64,000 nucleotides of DNA from Halonatronomonas sp964558325 (GCA_964558325.1 CAZLCX010000003.1:57780-121779), one strand, 5' to 3'; shown: positions 7,778-17,444, counted from the first letter of the stretch. Program-made: numbers and translations. The notes: generated from the letters alone by a model not told the origin.

Positions 7778-9031
7778 TTATTCTTTAGCCAGATCATAAT
7801 AATTTTGCCAATCTTTTTCAGGCAGCATACTTCCTCCTGTTAACCAGACAATATGAATTGCCTCATTAGCTAAATTATTAAAATTATTTTCTTTTAAGAC
7901 TTGATTGACTAACCTGGGACCAGTTATTCCAGCAGCAGCGGAAGGTTCAACCTTTAAACTTTCCAGATCAAAAAGCAGAGCCATTGACTTTAAAATCTTA
8001 GTATCATCTAAAATATAACCCCCGGCAAATAAATTTCCTGCCGTCTCCATTACCAGCGGTGACGGCTTCCTGACTGCAAGGCCATCAGCAACAGTTTTAC
8101 CATCAGAAGCACTTAAAGTTTCTCCAGTAATTTTCTGACTGCAAATATATTCTCTCTTATTGCCAAATAAAGCTTTACTTACTGCAATTGAATTTTCTGG
8201 CTCTACAACTAAGGGAAATACCTTTTCACCAAAAAGATACTTCATTCCATAAGTTATCCCGCCTGGAGCTCCCCCTACTCCACAGGGCAGATAAACAAAA
8301 ATTGGTGGAATCTTACCCTCTAATAATCTAAGTCCTTCTAACTGTTTTTCAAGATAAAAGGCAGCAGTACTATAACCCAAAAAAAGTAATTTTGAATTCT
8401 CGTCATCAATAAATATACTCTCTGGATTCTTCTCAGATTCCATCCGACCGGCAGCTATTGCCTTTTCATAATCACCTTGATATTCAATAACTTCTACCCC
8501 TTTAGACCTTAAAAGCTTCTTTTTCCATTCTTTAGCATCATCTGACATATGTACCCTTACTTTAAAACCCAGGGCAGCACCGCTGATACCAATACTTAAA
8601 GCCAGATTACCAGTAGAGCCAACCTCCAAATAATAATCTTCAAACAATCCTCTGGCCTCATCGGTCAATAACCAGTTATAATTTCCCTTTAAAGAAATTC
8701 CTTTTTCCTCGGCCAGAGCTATAGCATGCTGAAAAACAGCATAAATACCTCCTCTGGCCTTAATTGAACCGGCAATTGGCAGCTGATGATCTCCCTTTAA
8801 AAATACTCTATCAGCAATCTCACTTTCTAATTTACCATAAAGTCGCTTTGCAGGATATAAAGAAGAATCAATAACTCCACCGGTATGTCTGACTTCAGAA
8901 AATAATTCAGAGATTACCGGTGCCAGCAAAGACCACTCAGACCTGGCAGTTTCAATATCTTCAAAACTTATCCGGACCTGAGCAATATCAGCTCTACCTG
9001 CTTTTTTTATATCCAGGAATAATCGCTCCAT
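7778..9031 (-). CDS. dsdA: D-serine ammonia-lyase
   Basis: A 417-residue PLP enzyme that converts D-serine to pyruvate and ammonia. The PLP lysine lies in AGSIKARGGIYAV (about residue 90) and the phosphate-binding glycine loop is EVGSTGNLALSIGISGAALG (about 136-155). Length and motifs match DsdA rather than threonine dehydratase. ATG at 9031 follows GAGGTGG. lysR follows 15 bp later and coaD lies 34 bp upstream, so it may belong to the long coaD operon. A D-serine deaminase could serve catabolism or detoxification. Confidence 0.9.
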   Translation of the reverse strand: MERLFLDIKKAGRADIAQVRISFEDIETARSEWSLLAPVISELFSEVRHTGGVIDSSLYPAKRLYGKLESEIADRVFLKGDHQLPIAGSIKARGGIYAVFQHAIALAEEKGISLKGNYNWLLTDEARGLFEDYYLEVGSTGNLALSIGISGAALGFKVRVHMSDDAKEWKKKLLRSKGVEVIEYQGDYEKAIAAGRMESEKNPESIFIDDENSKLLFLGYSTAAFYLEKQLEGLRLLEGKIPPIFVYLPCGVGGAPGGITYGMKYLFGEKVFPLVVEPENSIAVSKALFGNKREYICSQKITGETLSASDGKTVADGLAVRKPSPLVMETAGNLFAGGYILDDTKILKSMALLFDLESLKVEPSAAAGITGPRLVNQVLKENNFNNLANEAIHIVWLTGGSMLPEKDWQNYYDLAKE

Positions 9032-9065
9032 TATATTCCACCTCTATTCTAGCACTTTTGAGTAA

Positions 9066-9554
9066 TTAAATAACTGGCTCATCTAATTTTTCTATTAAAG
9101 CCTCTTTAACAACCTGAGGAACAAATTTATCTATATCACCTGAGAAACTGGCAACTTCTTTAACTAGACTTGATGATAAAAAGATATAACTGGCATCAGT
9201 CATTAAAAATACAGTCTCTATCTCATCATTTAACTCTTTATTCATGGCAGCCATTTGAAACTCACCTTCAAAATCAGAAACTGCTCTTAAACCTCTTATA
9301 ACTGCATCTGCCCCCTTTTTACTGGCATATTCCATAGTTAAACCTGAAAAAGCCTCTATCTGATAATCGCCAATATCTTCAGTTGCTTTTTTTAACAGCT
9401 CCACTCTTTCATCCATGGTAAAAAGAGGGTCCTTGCTATTATTATTAAAGACTGCAATAATAACCTCATCAAATATTTTAGAAGCCCGTTCAATTATATT
9501 TAAATGTCCATAGGTAACTGGATCAAAACTCCCTGGATAAATAACCTTTGACAA
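9066..9554 (-). CDS. coaD: Pantetheine-phosphate adenylyltransferase
   Basis: The 162-residue CoaD joins AMP to 4'-phosphopantetheine in CoA synthesis. The nucleotidyltransferase motif YPGSFDPVTYGHL (residues 6-18) and the C-terminal FLSSSLVKEVA segment (about 126-136) are present. The start is TTG at 9554 after GAGGTGAT, consistent with the frequent TTG starts of this genome. It follows rsmD by 22 bp, the usual rsmD-coaD pair of Firmicutes. Confidence 0.97.
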   Translation of the reverse strand: MSKVIYPGSFDPVTYGHLNIIERASKIFDEVIIAVFNNNSKDPLFTMDERVELLKKATEDIGDYQIEAFSGLTMEYASKKGADAVIRGLRAVSDFEGEFQMAAMNKELNDEIETVFLMTDASYIFLSSSLVKEVASFSGDIDKFVPQVVKEALIEKLDEPVI

Positions 9555-9576
9555 TTAAAATCACCTCTCAATCCCT

Positions 9577-10119
9577 TTAGCCCTGAAATTCAGCAATAAT
9601 TATACCTGTAGAACCATAACTCTTCTCTTTAATGATTACTAATTCCTTTGGGATTACTGGCCTATAATTTTCTCTAAACTCAATAATTAATAGAGCTGGA
9701 TTCTTTAAAAGTTGATTTTCCAATAAAGCATTTAGGGTATCTGTATAATAGCCTTCATCATATGGTGGATCAATGAAAACAAGGTCATATTTTTTATTAC
9801 TACTTCTGATAAAACTTTTAACGTCCTGGCAGAATAATTCAGTCTTATTCTCAATATCAAGCAGACCAATATTATCTCCAATTATTTTACAGTTCCTGGA
9901 TGCTATTTCCACAAAATCAATAGTAGCAGCTCCTCGACTGGCGGCCTCAAGGCCCAGGTTACCGAAACCGGCAAAAAGGTCCAGGCAGTCTTTACCCTGA
10001 GGAAAATCTAAAAGTATATTAAAAATAGCTTCCTTAACCATATCCTTAGTCGGCCTGACTTTATCAGTCTGATATGATTTAAGTTTTCTGCCTTTAAATT
10101 TCCCTGCAATAATCCGCAA
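9577..10119 (-). CDS. rsmD: 16S rRNA (guanine966-N2)-methyltransferase RsmD
   Basis: A 180-residue Rossmann methyltransferase with MRIIAGKFKGRKL at the start, the SAM site CLDLFAGFGNLGLEAASRGA (about 45-64) and the catalytic FIDPPYDEG motif (about 118). TTG at 10119 is chosen: it gives the canonical MRIIAGK start and has GGGGTG six bases upstream. The in-frame GTG at 10128 is itself part of that ribosome site. It lies between recG and coaD in the same operon. Confidence 0.94.
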   Translation of the reverse strand: MRIIAGKFKGRKLKSYQTDKVRPTKDMVKEAIFNILLDFPQGKDCLDLFAGFGNLGLEAASRGAATIDFVEIASRNCKIIGDNIGLLDIENKTELFCQDVKSFIRSSNKKYDLVFIDPPYDEGYYTDTLNALLENQLLKNPALLIIEFRENYRPVIPKELVIIKEKSYGSTGIIIAEFQG

Positions 10120-10149
10120 AAGAAACACCCCATAATTTTATATTTTACT

Positions 10150-12204
10150 TTAAATAATAACCTTTAATTGACTGATTTTGTTAACAATATCTGGATATTT
10201 TTTCTCCCAGTTACCCTTTGAGGTCAGTCTCATAGCTTCTTTTCTGGCAATCTTTAAAATCTTTTGGTCCTGAATCAAACTTGCCACCCTAAATTCATCT
10301 ATACCGTGCTGTCTGGTTCCAAAAAATTCACCAGGGCCCCTTATCTCCAGGTCCTTTTCAGCAATATCAAAGCCATCGCTACTGGCAACCATTGCCTCTA
10401 TTCTCTGAATTCCTTCCTCGGTTTTAGGGTCAGCAATCAGGATACAGAATGACTGTTTATCACCACGACCAACCCTTCCCCTTAACTGGTGGAGTTGGGC
10501 CAGACCAAAACGATCAGCATCTTCAATCACCATCACTGTAGCATTAGGTACATCAATGCCTACTTCAATTACTGTAGTTGCAACTATCAGATCAATTTTC
10601 CCCTCCTTGAACTTTTCCATTATTTCCTGTTTATCAGCAGCTGTCATCTGACCGTGAACCATTCCAATATTTTTATCAGGTAAAAACACCTGATTAAGCT
10701 GTTGATACAATTCATCTACAGAGATTAAATTAGGCATCTCCTCAGATGGTTCAATCAGAGGAGCAACAACAAATGCCTGGTCACCAGCCTCAATCCTCTG
10801 ATTAACAAATTCATAGATCTGTCTCCTCTTATTCCCCTTCCGCCAGTGGGTGATGACTGGAGAACGGCCAGGTGGCATCTCGCCAATCACTGAAACATCC
10901 AGGTCGCCATAAAGAGTCATGGCCAGGGAGCGGGGAATTGGTGTTGCTGTCATAACCAGCAGATCTGGGTTTTCACCTTTTTCCATTAATCTCTGTCTCT
11001 GTCTAACACCAAACCGATGCTGCTCATCAATTACAACCAATCCCAGGTTTTTATAATTTATCTCATCCTGAAAAAGAGCATGGGTACCGACAACTATATT
11101 AAGGTTTTCAGATTCAATACGTTCTAAAACTTCCTCTTTATCCCCTGAAGTTGAACTACCAGTAATTAAACCAATATTAACTGGAAGATTTTTAAAAAGT
11201 TCTTTTAAAGTGAAATACTGCTGTTCTGCCAGAATTTCTGTTGGAGCCATATAAAGAGAAAGTCTTTTATTCGAAACGACAGCCAGTAAAGCCAGGGCAG
11301 CCACAACAGTCTTACCTGAACCGACATCACCCTGGAGTAAACGCTGCATAGGAACAGCTCTTTCAAGATCACCTGCAATATCATGCCAGGCTTTTTTCTG
11401 GGCTGAAGTTAACTTAAAATTTAATTCCTCTAAAAAATCAGCCATCAGTTCAGTAGAGGGTGGATGACTGAACCCTTTTTTTAGCTGGTACTGATTTTTT
11501 TCCATCATCAGGCGCAGTTGAAAAAGGAATAACTCAGAAAAAGCCAGACGCTGTCTGGCTTTAATAAATGAATCCCTGCCTGAAGGAAAATGATATTCCC
11601 TGACTGCATCACCGATATGAGGCAGTTTATATTTCCTTTTTAAATAAGCAGGCAGCCAGTCACTTAATTGATCGGCATAATTATTTACTGCTCTAAATAT
11701 AATAGACCTTAACTGTTTCTGATTTAAATTTTCAGTCAAACTATAAATAGGCACAATTCTGTTCGTATGAATTAAGTTTTCAGAATCTGCTGCTTCATAA
11801 ACAGGTGAATTAATCTCTTTCTTTTTATACTGCCTCCAGCTTTTCTCACTAATTTTCCCGTGGAGATAAAATTCGTCTCCTTTAGTAAAATTTTTAGCAA
11901 GATAGGTCTGATTAAACCAGCTACCATTGATTGCATCACTGTGGTCTATAAATGTCACCTTTAATAAGTCAAGATTCTTCCTTATTTTCATTTTTTCAAC
12001 AGAATATACTTCCCCTTTTACAGTTACTGTATCACCAGGAGAAGCATCTTTGATTGGAATCACACTGCTTCTATCCTCATAATCCCTTGGGAAATAGAAT
12101 AATAGATCAGATAAAGTATCAATCCCTAATTTTGATAATTTCTCTGCCCTGGCCGGTCCTACGCCTTTAACATATTCAATTGATTTTGCCAGAGTAGACT
12201 CCAT
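10150..12204 (-). CDS. recG: ATP-dependent DNA helicase RecG
   Basis: A 684-residue branch-migrating helicase that remodels stalled forks and Holliday junctions. Order: helix-hairpin-helix-like VKGVGPARAEKL (13-24), wedge OB domain (about 60-160), Walker A GDVGSGKT (about 294-301), DEQH box (about 393), TATPIPRSLAMT (about 421) and LHQLRGRVGRG (about 571-581). The start ATG overlaps the degV stop in TAATG, so translation is coupled. The length is normal. Confidence 0.97.
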   Translation of the reverse strand: MESTLAKSIEYVKGVGPARAEKLSKLGIDTLSDLLFYFPRDYEDRSSVIPIKDASPGDTVTVKGEVYSVEKMKIRKNLDLLKVTFIDHSDAINGSWFNQTYLAKNFTKGDEFYLHGKISEKSWRQYKKKEINSPVYEAADSENLIHTNRIVPIYSLTENLNQKQLRSIIFRAVNNYADQLSDWLPAYLKRKYKLPHIGDAVREYHFPSGRDSFIKARQRLAFSELFLFQLRLMMEKNQYQLKKGFSHPPSTELMADFLEELNFKLTSAQKKAWHDIAGDLERAVPMQRLLQGDVGSGKTVVAALALLAVVSNKRLSLYMAPTEILAEQQYFTLKELFKNLPVNIGLITGSSTSGDKEEVLERIESENLNIVVGTHALFQDEINYKNLGLVVIDEQHRFGVRQRQRLMEKGENPDLLVMTATPIPRSLAMTLYGDLDVSVIGEMPPGRSPVITHWRKGNKRRQIYEFVNQRIEAGDQAFVVAPLIEPSEEMPNLISVDELYQQLNQVFLPDKNIGMVHGQMTAADKQEIMEKFKEGKIDLIVATTVIEVGIDVPNATVMVIEDADRFGLAQLHQLRGRVGRGDKQSFCILIADPKTEEGIQRIEAMVASSDGFDIAEKDLEIRGPGEFFGTRQHGIDEFRVASLIQDQKILKIARKEAMRLTSKGNWEKKYPDIVNKISQLKVII

Positions 12205-13082
12205 TATTTTAAAGATTCTCCAGTTAAAAGAGCCATGCCATATACTGAAGGTCCTACATGAGCTCCTAAGATTGGACTGATAATATTTTCAATTATCTCT
12301 AATTCTACATCTAACTCCTGACAGAGGTCTTCCAGGGCAAACTTAATTTCTTCTGCTCTCTCAGGATTGTTGCCATGCATTATTCCTATCCAGGCATATT
12401 TCTCTCCCTGCAGCCAGGTTCTACAATATTCCACAATAGCCTCTTTTACCCTTTTCTTACCCCGGGCTCTACCATTAGGTGATATCTCACCATCAACAGC
12501 TTTTAGCTCCAATAAAGGGTGAAAGTTAAGAATAGAACCTAAAAAAGATTGAGCTTTACCAATCCTGCCTCCCTTTTCAAGAAACTTTAAATCACTAACT
12601 GTAAATAAAACAGTTGACTTACTTAAATAAAGCTCAATAATATCAGTAATCTCAGGAAAATCTTTGCCTTCTTCGACTAACTTACAGGCAAGTTTTACAA
12701 TAGTTCCTAAACCAAGACTGGCAGAACAGGTATCAATGATTTTAATCTCAGCATTTTCAATATCCTGAGCTGCAAGCTGAGCAGATTTAACAGTACCACT
12801 TAATTTACCTGAAATATGAATGGAAATAATCTGATCATAATCTTCAGCCATTTCCTGATATTTTTCAATAAATTTGCCAGCAGAAGGCTGGGAAGTAGTC
12901 GGTATAATATCCTCATTTGCTATCTTATCAAAAAACTCAGCAGATTCTATATCAACCCCATCAATAAATTGTTCATCGCCAAAATGAAGAGTTAGGGGAA
13001 TAGTAAATAAATAATCTCTGCTTTCTATAAACTCCTCAGGTAAATCATTAGTACTGTCTGTTAAAATTCCTATTTTCCGCAA
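12204..13082 (-). CDS. DegV-family fatty-acid-binding protein (FakB type)
   Basis: A 292-residue DegV protein that probably binds fatty acids and presents them to the FakA kinase just upstream. Seen: IGILTDSTNDLP at the start, PTTSQPSAGKF (about 62-72), ISIHISGKLSGTVKSA (about 90-105) and the C-terminal GAHVGPSVYGMA (about 274-285). TTG at 13082 is chosen over GTG at 13091, because the GTG lies within the GAGGTG ribosome site. Adjacency to fakA supports a FakAB pair for scavenging exogenous fatty acids. Confidence 0.9.
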   Translation of the reverse strand: MRKIGILTDSTNDLPEEFIESRDYLFTIPLTLHFGDEQFIDGVDIESAEFFDKIANEDIIPTTSQPSAGKFIEKYQEMAEDYDQIISIHISGKLSGTVKSAQLAAQDIENAEIKIIDTCSASLGLGTIVKLACKLVEEGKDFPEITDIIELYLSKSTVLFTVSDLKFLEKGGRIGKAQSFLGSILNFHPLLELKAVDGEISPNGRARGKKRVKEAIVEYCRTWLQGEKYAWIGIMHGNNPERAEEIKFALEDLCQELDVELEIIENIISPILGAHVGPSVYGMALLTGESLK

Positions 13083-13102
13083 TCTAAACACCTCATTTTA
13101 TT

Positions 13103-14833
13103 CTATTCTAATGAAATTATATATGGATAGAGAGGTTGTTCTCCGGCATATATTTCAATTTCATCAATTTCATCAAATCTATTCAATAATTTATTCCTTA
13201 ATTTTACAGCATCATCTTCGCTAACTTCTTCACCATAATAAATAGTTATTAATTCTTCATCATCTAGAGATTCTTCAAAAAGCTTGACTACTACTCTCTC
13301 ATAATCATTGCCCTTAACTTTGATATCTCCATCGATTAAGCCAATAACATCTCCTTCTTTAATATCAAGGCCCTGAACTTTAGAGTCCTTGACTGCAATT
13401 GTTATCTGGGCAGTTCTAACATTTTCCCTTTCTTCATCCATAGACTTAACTAGTATATCAAGTTCTTCATGATTATTATAATGCATCATAGCAGCTATTG
13501 CTTCTGTAAAAGACCTTGTTGGTATCACTCTTACAGTCTTATTTTCTTCAAGTTCTGCGGCCTGTCTGGCTGCAGATACAACATTTTTGTTATTAGGAAA
13601 GATAATAATTTCTTTTGCATTAAGATTTTCAATGGCCTGAACAAAATCATTGGTGCTAGGGTTCATTGATTGACCACCAAAGATAACTTCATCAGCGCCT
13701 AATTCATTAAGAATACTTTTAATACCCTCACCTGCTGCTACAGTTATAATTCCTCTTTTTATAGGCTTTTGATTTTTTTCCTTGGCTTTTTTAATATCAG
13801 GTCCGTTTGACTTATCAGAATCAAAGGAATGAATATCATTAACAACTTTTAATTCCGGTTTATCTCTATAAATCATATCCTGGTGCTGACTCTTCATATT
13901 ATCAATCTTAATATCATCAATAATACCTATCTTCAAACCATACTCCAGAATAACTCCTGGATGATTTGTATGAATATGAATTTTTATAACCTCATCTGAG
14001 CCAACAACCATTAATGAATCTCCATAATTATTTAATTCTTTTTTAATTCTATCTATCTCTTTTTGGCCATCTTCTTTATCAAGATGAATTAATAACTGGG
14101 TACAAAAGGTATATTTAATATATTCTTCTTTTTGTTTATGAGTTCTTGGTGTTTTGGTTGTAACTTCTGTGGTACCAGCTGAATAGACTACTTCTCCTTT
14201 TAAAGCCTGTAACATGCCTTCAAGAATAAAAATATAACCCTGACCTCCGGCATCTACAACTTCAGCCTCTTTTAACACTGGTAATTGTTCTGGAGTCTTA
14301 TTTAAAGCAATATTGGCTGCTTCAATCGTTTCTTCCAGGACCACTTTAGTATCATCGCTTTTTTTAAGGCCCTTTTTAGCCCCGTCAGCGGCTTTTCTTG
14401 AGACAGTTAATATTGTACCCTCAACTGGCTTTAAAACTCCTTTATAGGCAACTTTTGAGGCATTCTTTAATGCATCTGCTAAATCCTCTGCACTCATTAA
14501 CTTATTTCCTTCCACTGCCTGAGCAAAACCTCTCAATAACTGGGACAAAATAACACCTGAATTACCTCTTGCCCCCATGAGAGCACCTCTAGACATAGAG
14601 TCACAAATATCGTCAATTCTATTAGACTTACTATTTTTTGTTTCTTCAACCGCTTCCTGCATTGTTAAATACATATTTGTACCTGTATCACCATCAGGAA
14701 CCGGAAATACATTAAGGGAATCTACCAGTGATTTTTGCTGTTCTAATCGACTTAACGATGTTTCCAGCATTTCTTTAAATCTATCACCATCAATAGTATT
14801 TATTCCCTTACTTTTTTTATTGCCGGTCTTCAT
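13103..14833 (-). CDS. fakA: Fatty acid kinase catalytic subunit FakA (YloV/DAK-like)
   Basis: A 576-residue protein: an N-terminal DhaL-type kinase domain (about 10-210) with NVFPVPDGDTGTNMYLTM (about 42-59) and GARGNSGVILSQ (about 92-103), a middle domain, and a C-terminal domain with AGEGIKSILNELGAD (about 369) and QSMNPSTND (about 390). FakA phosphorylates fatty acids bound to FakB, feeding PlsX/PlsY lipid synthesis. It overlaps asp23 by 17 bp and is followed by degV, the classic arrangement. Confidence 0.93.
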   Translation of the reverse strand: MKTGNKKSKGINTIDGDRFKEMLETSLSRLEQQKSLVDSLNVFPVPDGDTGTNMYLTMQEAVEETKNSKSNRIDDICDSMSRGALMGARGNSGVILSQLLRGFAQAVEGNKLMSAEDLADALKNASKVAYKGVLKPVEGTILTVSRKAADGAKKGLKKSDDTKVVLEETIEAANIALNKTPEQLPVLKEAEVVDAGGQGYIFILEGMLQALKGEVVYSAGTTEVTTKTPRTHKQKEEYIKYTFCTQLLIHLDKEDGQKEIDRIKKELNNYGDSLMVVGSDEVIKIHIHTNHPGVILEYGLKIGIIDDIKIDNMKSQHQDMIYRDKPELKVVNDIHSFDSDKSNGPDIKKAKEKNQKPIKRGIITVAAGEGIKSILNELGADEVIFGGQSMNPSTNDFVQAIENLNAKEIIIFPNNKNVVSAARQAAELEENKTVRVIPTRSFTEAIAAMMHYNNHEELDILVKSMDEERENVRTAQITIAVKDSKVQGLDIKEGDVIGLIDGDIKVKGNDYERVVVKLFEESLDDEELITIYYGEEVSEDDAVKLRNKLLNRFDEIDEIEIYAGEQPLYPYIISLE

Positions 14834-15185
14834 CTTGGACCCTCACTCCCTGTACATTAATGTCAACTTTAGCTACCTTGACACCTAGCTTATCATTGAC
14901 AGTATAATTTACTCTTTCCATAGCATTTGCTGCCACCTGCTGTATATTTGTTCCATATTCAACGATTATATTTAATTCAAGACTTACTTCATCATCCTCT
15001 ATATTAACAATTATCCCTTTAGTAAGGTTATCCCAGCCAAGTAAATCAGCTATTCCATCCTGCATATTTCTAGAAGACATGCCAACTAAGCCATAGCATT
15101 CCATAGCAGCAAGACCAGCTATCTTAGCAATAACATCTTTATTGACTATAACCTTTCCATATTCAGTTTCCCATTCTTTTGACAT
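14817..15185 (-). CDS. Asp23/Gls24 family envelope stress protein
   Basis: A 122-residue Asp23-family protein (YloU type) with VNKDVIAKIAGLAAMECYGLVGM near the start and a C-terminal NVQGVRV block. ATG at 15185 (MSKEWETEYG) follows AGAGGTGAG; longer in-frame starts lack a ribosome site. It heads the asp23-fakA-degV-recG-rsmD-coaD series and is preceded by a good promoter at 15223-15251. Its exact role in envelope homeostasis is unsettled in the family. Confidence 0.93.
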   Translation of the reverse strand: MSKEWETEYGKVIVNKDVIAKIAGLAAMECYGLVGMSSRNMQDGIADLLGWDNLTKGIIVNIEDDEVSLELNIIVEYGTNIQQVAANAMERVNYTVNDKLGVKVAKVDINVQGVRVQDEDRQ

Positions 15186-15222
15186 ATTCTCACCTCTTTT
15201 ATCAGACAAAAGATTTAATTTA

Positions 15223-15251
15223 ATTCTACAACAATTAGTTAAAACTTGCAA
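15223..15251 (-). promoter_or_regulatory. Sigma-A-type promoter of the asp23-fakA-recG operon
   Basis: TTGCAA (15251-15246), a 17-nt spacer and TAGAAT (15228-15223) on the minus strand, about 40 bp before the asp23 start. Confidence 0.65.
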
Positions 15252-15278
15252 ATTTAACCCTTAAAAATTCAACAATAC

Positions 15279-15308
15279 TTGTCAGCACTGCATATTATAT
15301 GTTAAAAT
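15279..15308 (+). promoter_or_regulatory. Promoter of rpmB
   Basis: TTGTCA (15279-15284), an 18-nt spacer and TAAAAT (15303-15308) lie 56 bp before the rpmB start, divergent from the asp23 promoter. Confidence 0.6.
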
Positions 15309-15364
15309 AAATATTAGAGCTTAAATAGCAGGCTTATCAAAATAAAGAAACGGGGGTGTTTGTA

Positions 15365-15595
15365 ATGGCACAGGTCTGTGAAATTTGTGGTAAAGGCAGT
15401 AATAATGCCAATAGAATTAGACGTAGAGGTAAAGCAAAAAAAGAAGGCGGTGTAGGCCGCAATGTAACTAGCGTTAGCAAGAGATCCCAGAAGCCTAATC
15501 TTCAAAAGATAAAGGCAATGGTTGACGGCAAGAAAAAAAGAATTAAAGTATGTACTACCTGTATAAAATCAGATAGAGTTACTAAAGCATATTAA
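15365..15595 (+). CDS. rpmB: 50S ribosomal protein L28, zinc-binding form
   Basis: A 76-residue L28 of the large ribosomal subunit. It carries MAQVCEICGKGS at the start and VCTTCIKS near the end; the two CxxC pairs form the zinc ribbon of the C-plus form. ATG at 15365 has GGGGGTG upstream; a longer in-frame start at 15356 lies inside that ribosome site. It is monocistronic, with its own promoter and a terminator 30 bp after the stop. Confidence 0.97.
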   Translation: MAQVCEICGKGSNNANRIRRRGKAKKEGGVGRNVTSVSKRSQKPNLQKIKAMVDGKKKRIKVCTTCIKSDRVTKAY

Positions 15596-15624
15596 ATAAA
15601 TTTATATTTATTTAGCTTTAATAA

Positions 15625-15659
15625 GGCGAAGGAGAGAGTTCTCCTCCGCCTCTTTTTTG
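15625..15659 (+). terminator. Rho-independent terminator of rpmB
   Basis: GGCGAAGGAGA (15625-15635) pairs with TCTCCTCCGCC (15640-15650) with one mismatch and a 4-nt loop, followed by TCTTTTTTG. The palindrome also faces the end of the convergent malic enzyme gene, but lacks a T run on that strand. Confidence 0.88.
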
Positions 15660-15660
15660 T

Positions 15661-16881
15661 TTAATAGGTTACTTTATCCAGTTCTTCTTCTAATTGTTCT
15701 CTTGTCTTTTTGATTCTTGCTACACCTGTCTCCATAGCTGCCTCAGCCACCGAAATAGCTACTGCTTTAGCTACCCCCTTCTCAAATGGGCCTGGAACTA
15801 TCCTCTCTTTAACAGGCTCTTTAATTAGGCCGGCAATTGCTCGGGCAGCTGCCATCTTCATTTCTGAGTTTATATCCTTTGCTCTAACTATTAAAGCACC
15901 TTTCATTACCCCAGGAAAAGCTAAAACATTATTAATCACATTTGGATAATCAGACCGGCCAGTCGCAATTATAGATGCTCCTGCTTCTTCTGCCAGTTCA
16001 GGAGCAATCTCTGGGTCAGGATTAGCCAGGGCAAATATTACTGGATCCTGATTCATAATATTTACCATATCTTTAGATAATACATCGCCAACTGATAAAC
16101 CAATAAAGATATCTGCTTTATTAACTGCTTTAGCAAGCCCACCATCCAGGTTAGCTGAGTTAGTAATTCTAGCCAGTTCTTCTTTGGCTGGATTCAAATC
16201 ATCCCGCTCACTATTGATAATACCTCTACTATCACATACGACTAAATTTTCCTCAGAAACACCTGCCTGGAGTAATAATTTAATCGTTGCAGTCGCAGAA
16301 GCTCCGGCTCCATTAACAACAATCTTACTATTTGACAGTTTTTTCTCAGATAACTTAGTGGCATTTAAAAGTCCCGCCAGAATAACAATTGCAGTTCCAT
16401 GCTGGTCATCATGGAAAATTGCCATTTCGGTCTCTTTTTTCAGTTTTTCCTCTATATAAAAACAGTCCGGTGCAGCAATATCTTCTAAATTAATTCCTGC
16501 AAAAGAAGGCTCTAAGTTCTTTACAATCTTAACAATCTCTTCTCTGTCTGTTGTTCCTAAACAAAGAGGAACTGCATCGACTCCAGCGAATTTTTTAAAT
16601 AAGACAGCTTTTCCTTCCATAACTGGCATAGCTGCATCTGGACCAATATTCCCTAATCCTAAAACAGCAGTTCCAGAAGTAACTACTGCAATCATATTAC
16701 CTTTTGCAGTATATCTAAATGAATTTTCTTTGTCTTCAGCAATGGCTCTACAGGGTTCAGCTACCCCTGGAGAATAAGCCAGGCTTAAATCATCCATATC
16801 ATTAATTTCTATCTTACTCTTAATCTCAATTTTACCCTGATTGTCTTCATGTAATTTTAAAGCTTTCTGGTAAATATCCAA
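15661..16881 (-). CDS. NAD(P)-dependent malic enzyme
   Basis: A 406-residue malic enzyme (short bacterial form) that decarboxylates malate to pyruvate. Motifs: LSLAYSPGVAEPCRAI (about 32-47), GNIGPDAAMPVMEGKA (about 77-92), FHDDQHGTAIVILAG (about 155-169) and the NAD site VVNGAGASATATIKLL (about 187-202). The start is TTG at 16881 after GGGGGAGA. It follows fumarase subunits fumA and fumB by 11 bp, so the cluster can run fumarate to malate to pyruvate. Cofactor preference is not assigned. Confidence 0.93.
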   Translation of the reverse strand: MDIYQKALKLHEDNQGKIEIKSKIEINDMDDLSLAYSPGVAEPCRAIAEDKENSFRYTAKGNMIAVVTSGTAVLGLGNIGPDAAMPVMEGKAVLFKKFAGVDAVPLCLGTTDREEIVKIVKNLEPSFAGINLEDIAAPDCFYIEEKLKKETEMAIFHDDQHGTAIVILAGLLNATKLSEKKLSNSKIVVNGAGASATATIKLLLQAGVSEENLVVCDSRGIINSERDDLNPAKEELARITNSANLDGGLAKAVNKADIFIGLSVGDVLSKDMVNIMNQDPVIFALANPDPEIAPELAEEAGASIIATGRSDYPNVINNVLAFPGVMKGALIVRAKDINSEMKMAAARAIAGLIKEPVKERIVPGPFEKGVAKAVAISVAEAAMETGVARIKKTREQLEEELDKVTY

Positions 16882-16892
16882 AATATCTCCCC

Positions 16893-17444
16893 CTAATTGT
16901 TATTAATAAATTCTTGCTGTCCCTTTTCATATAAATCCTTACCTTCACTATCATTCACAACAAATAAAGGTAAATCTTCTACATATAGTTTTCTTATTGC
17001 CTCTGGTCCTAATTCAGGATAAGCTATAACCTCTGCTTTTTTAATATGCTCGGCAATCAAAGCTGCCGCACCTCCTACAGCGGCAAAATAAACTGCATTA
17101 TACCTTTCAATAGCTTTTCTAACAGCTTTAGATCTTGACCCTTTCCCTATCATGCCTTTAAGTCCAGCTTTCAATAATGGTTCCACAAAGGGATCCATTC
17201 TATAACTGGTTGTTGGCCCGGCAGAACCAATCACTTTCCCAGGTTTATTTGGGGCAGGCCCTACATAATAAATAACTGAGCCATTAATTTCAAAGGGCAA
17301 CTCATAACCTGCCTCTAAAGCTTCAACTAATCTTTTATGGGCCTGATCTCTAGCAGTATAAATTGTTCCAGTCAATCTAACTTCTTCTCCTGCCTGAAGT
17401 TCTTTAATCGTCTTTTCATTTAATGGTAAATTTATTTTTTTCAT
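16893..17444 (-). CDS. Class I fumarase (Fe-S hydro-lyase), beta subunit
   Basis: A 183-residue C-terminal-type subunit of two-subunit iron-sulfur fumarate/tartrate hydratase. Seen: LTGTIYTARDQAHKRL (about 25-40), GPAPNKPGKVIGSAGPTTSYRMD (about 62-84) and AVGGAAALIAEHIK (about 123-136). ATG at 17444 is chosen; it lies one base after the alpha-subunit stop, with GGGGAAGG upstream. Malate/fumarate is favoured over tartrate because malic enzyme follows, but substrate is not proven. Confidence 0.9.
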   Translation of the reverse strand: MKKINLPLNEKTIKELQAGEEVRLTGTIYTARDQAHKRLVEALEAGYELPFEINGSVIYYVGPAPNKPGKVIGSAGPTTSYRMDPFVEPLLKAGLKGMIGKGSRSKAVRKAIERYNAVYFAAVGGAAALIAEHIKKAEVIAYPELGPEAIRKLYVEDLPLFVVNDSEGKDLYEKGQQEFINNN

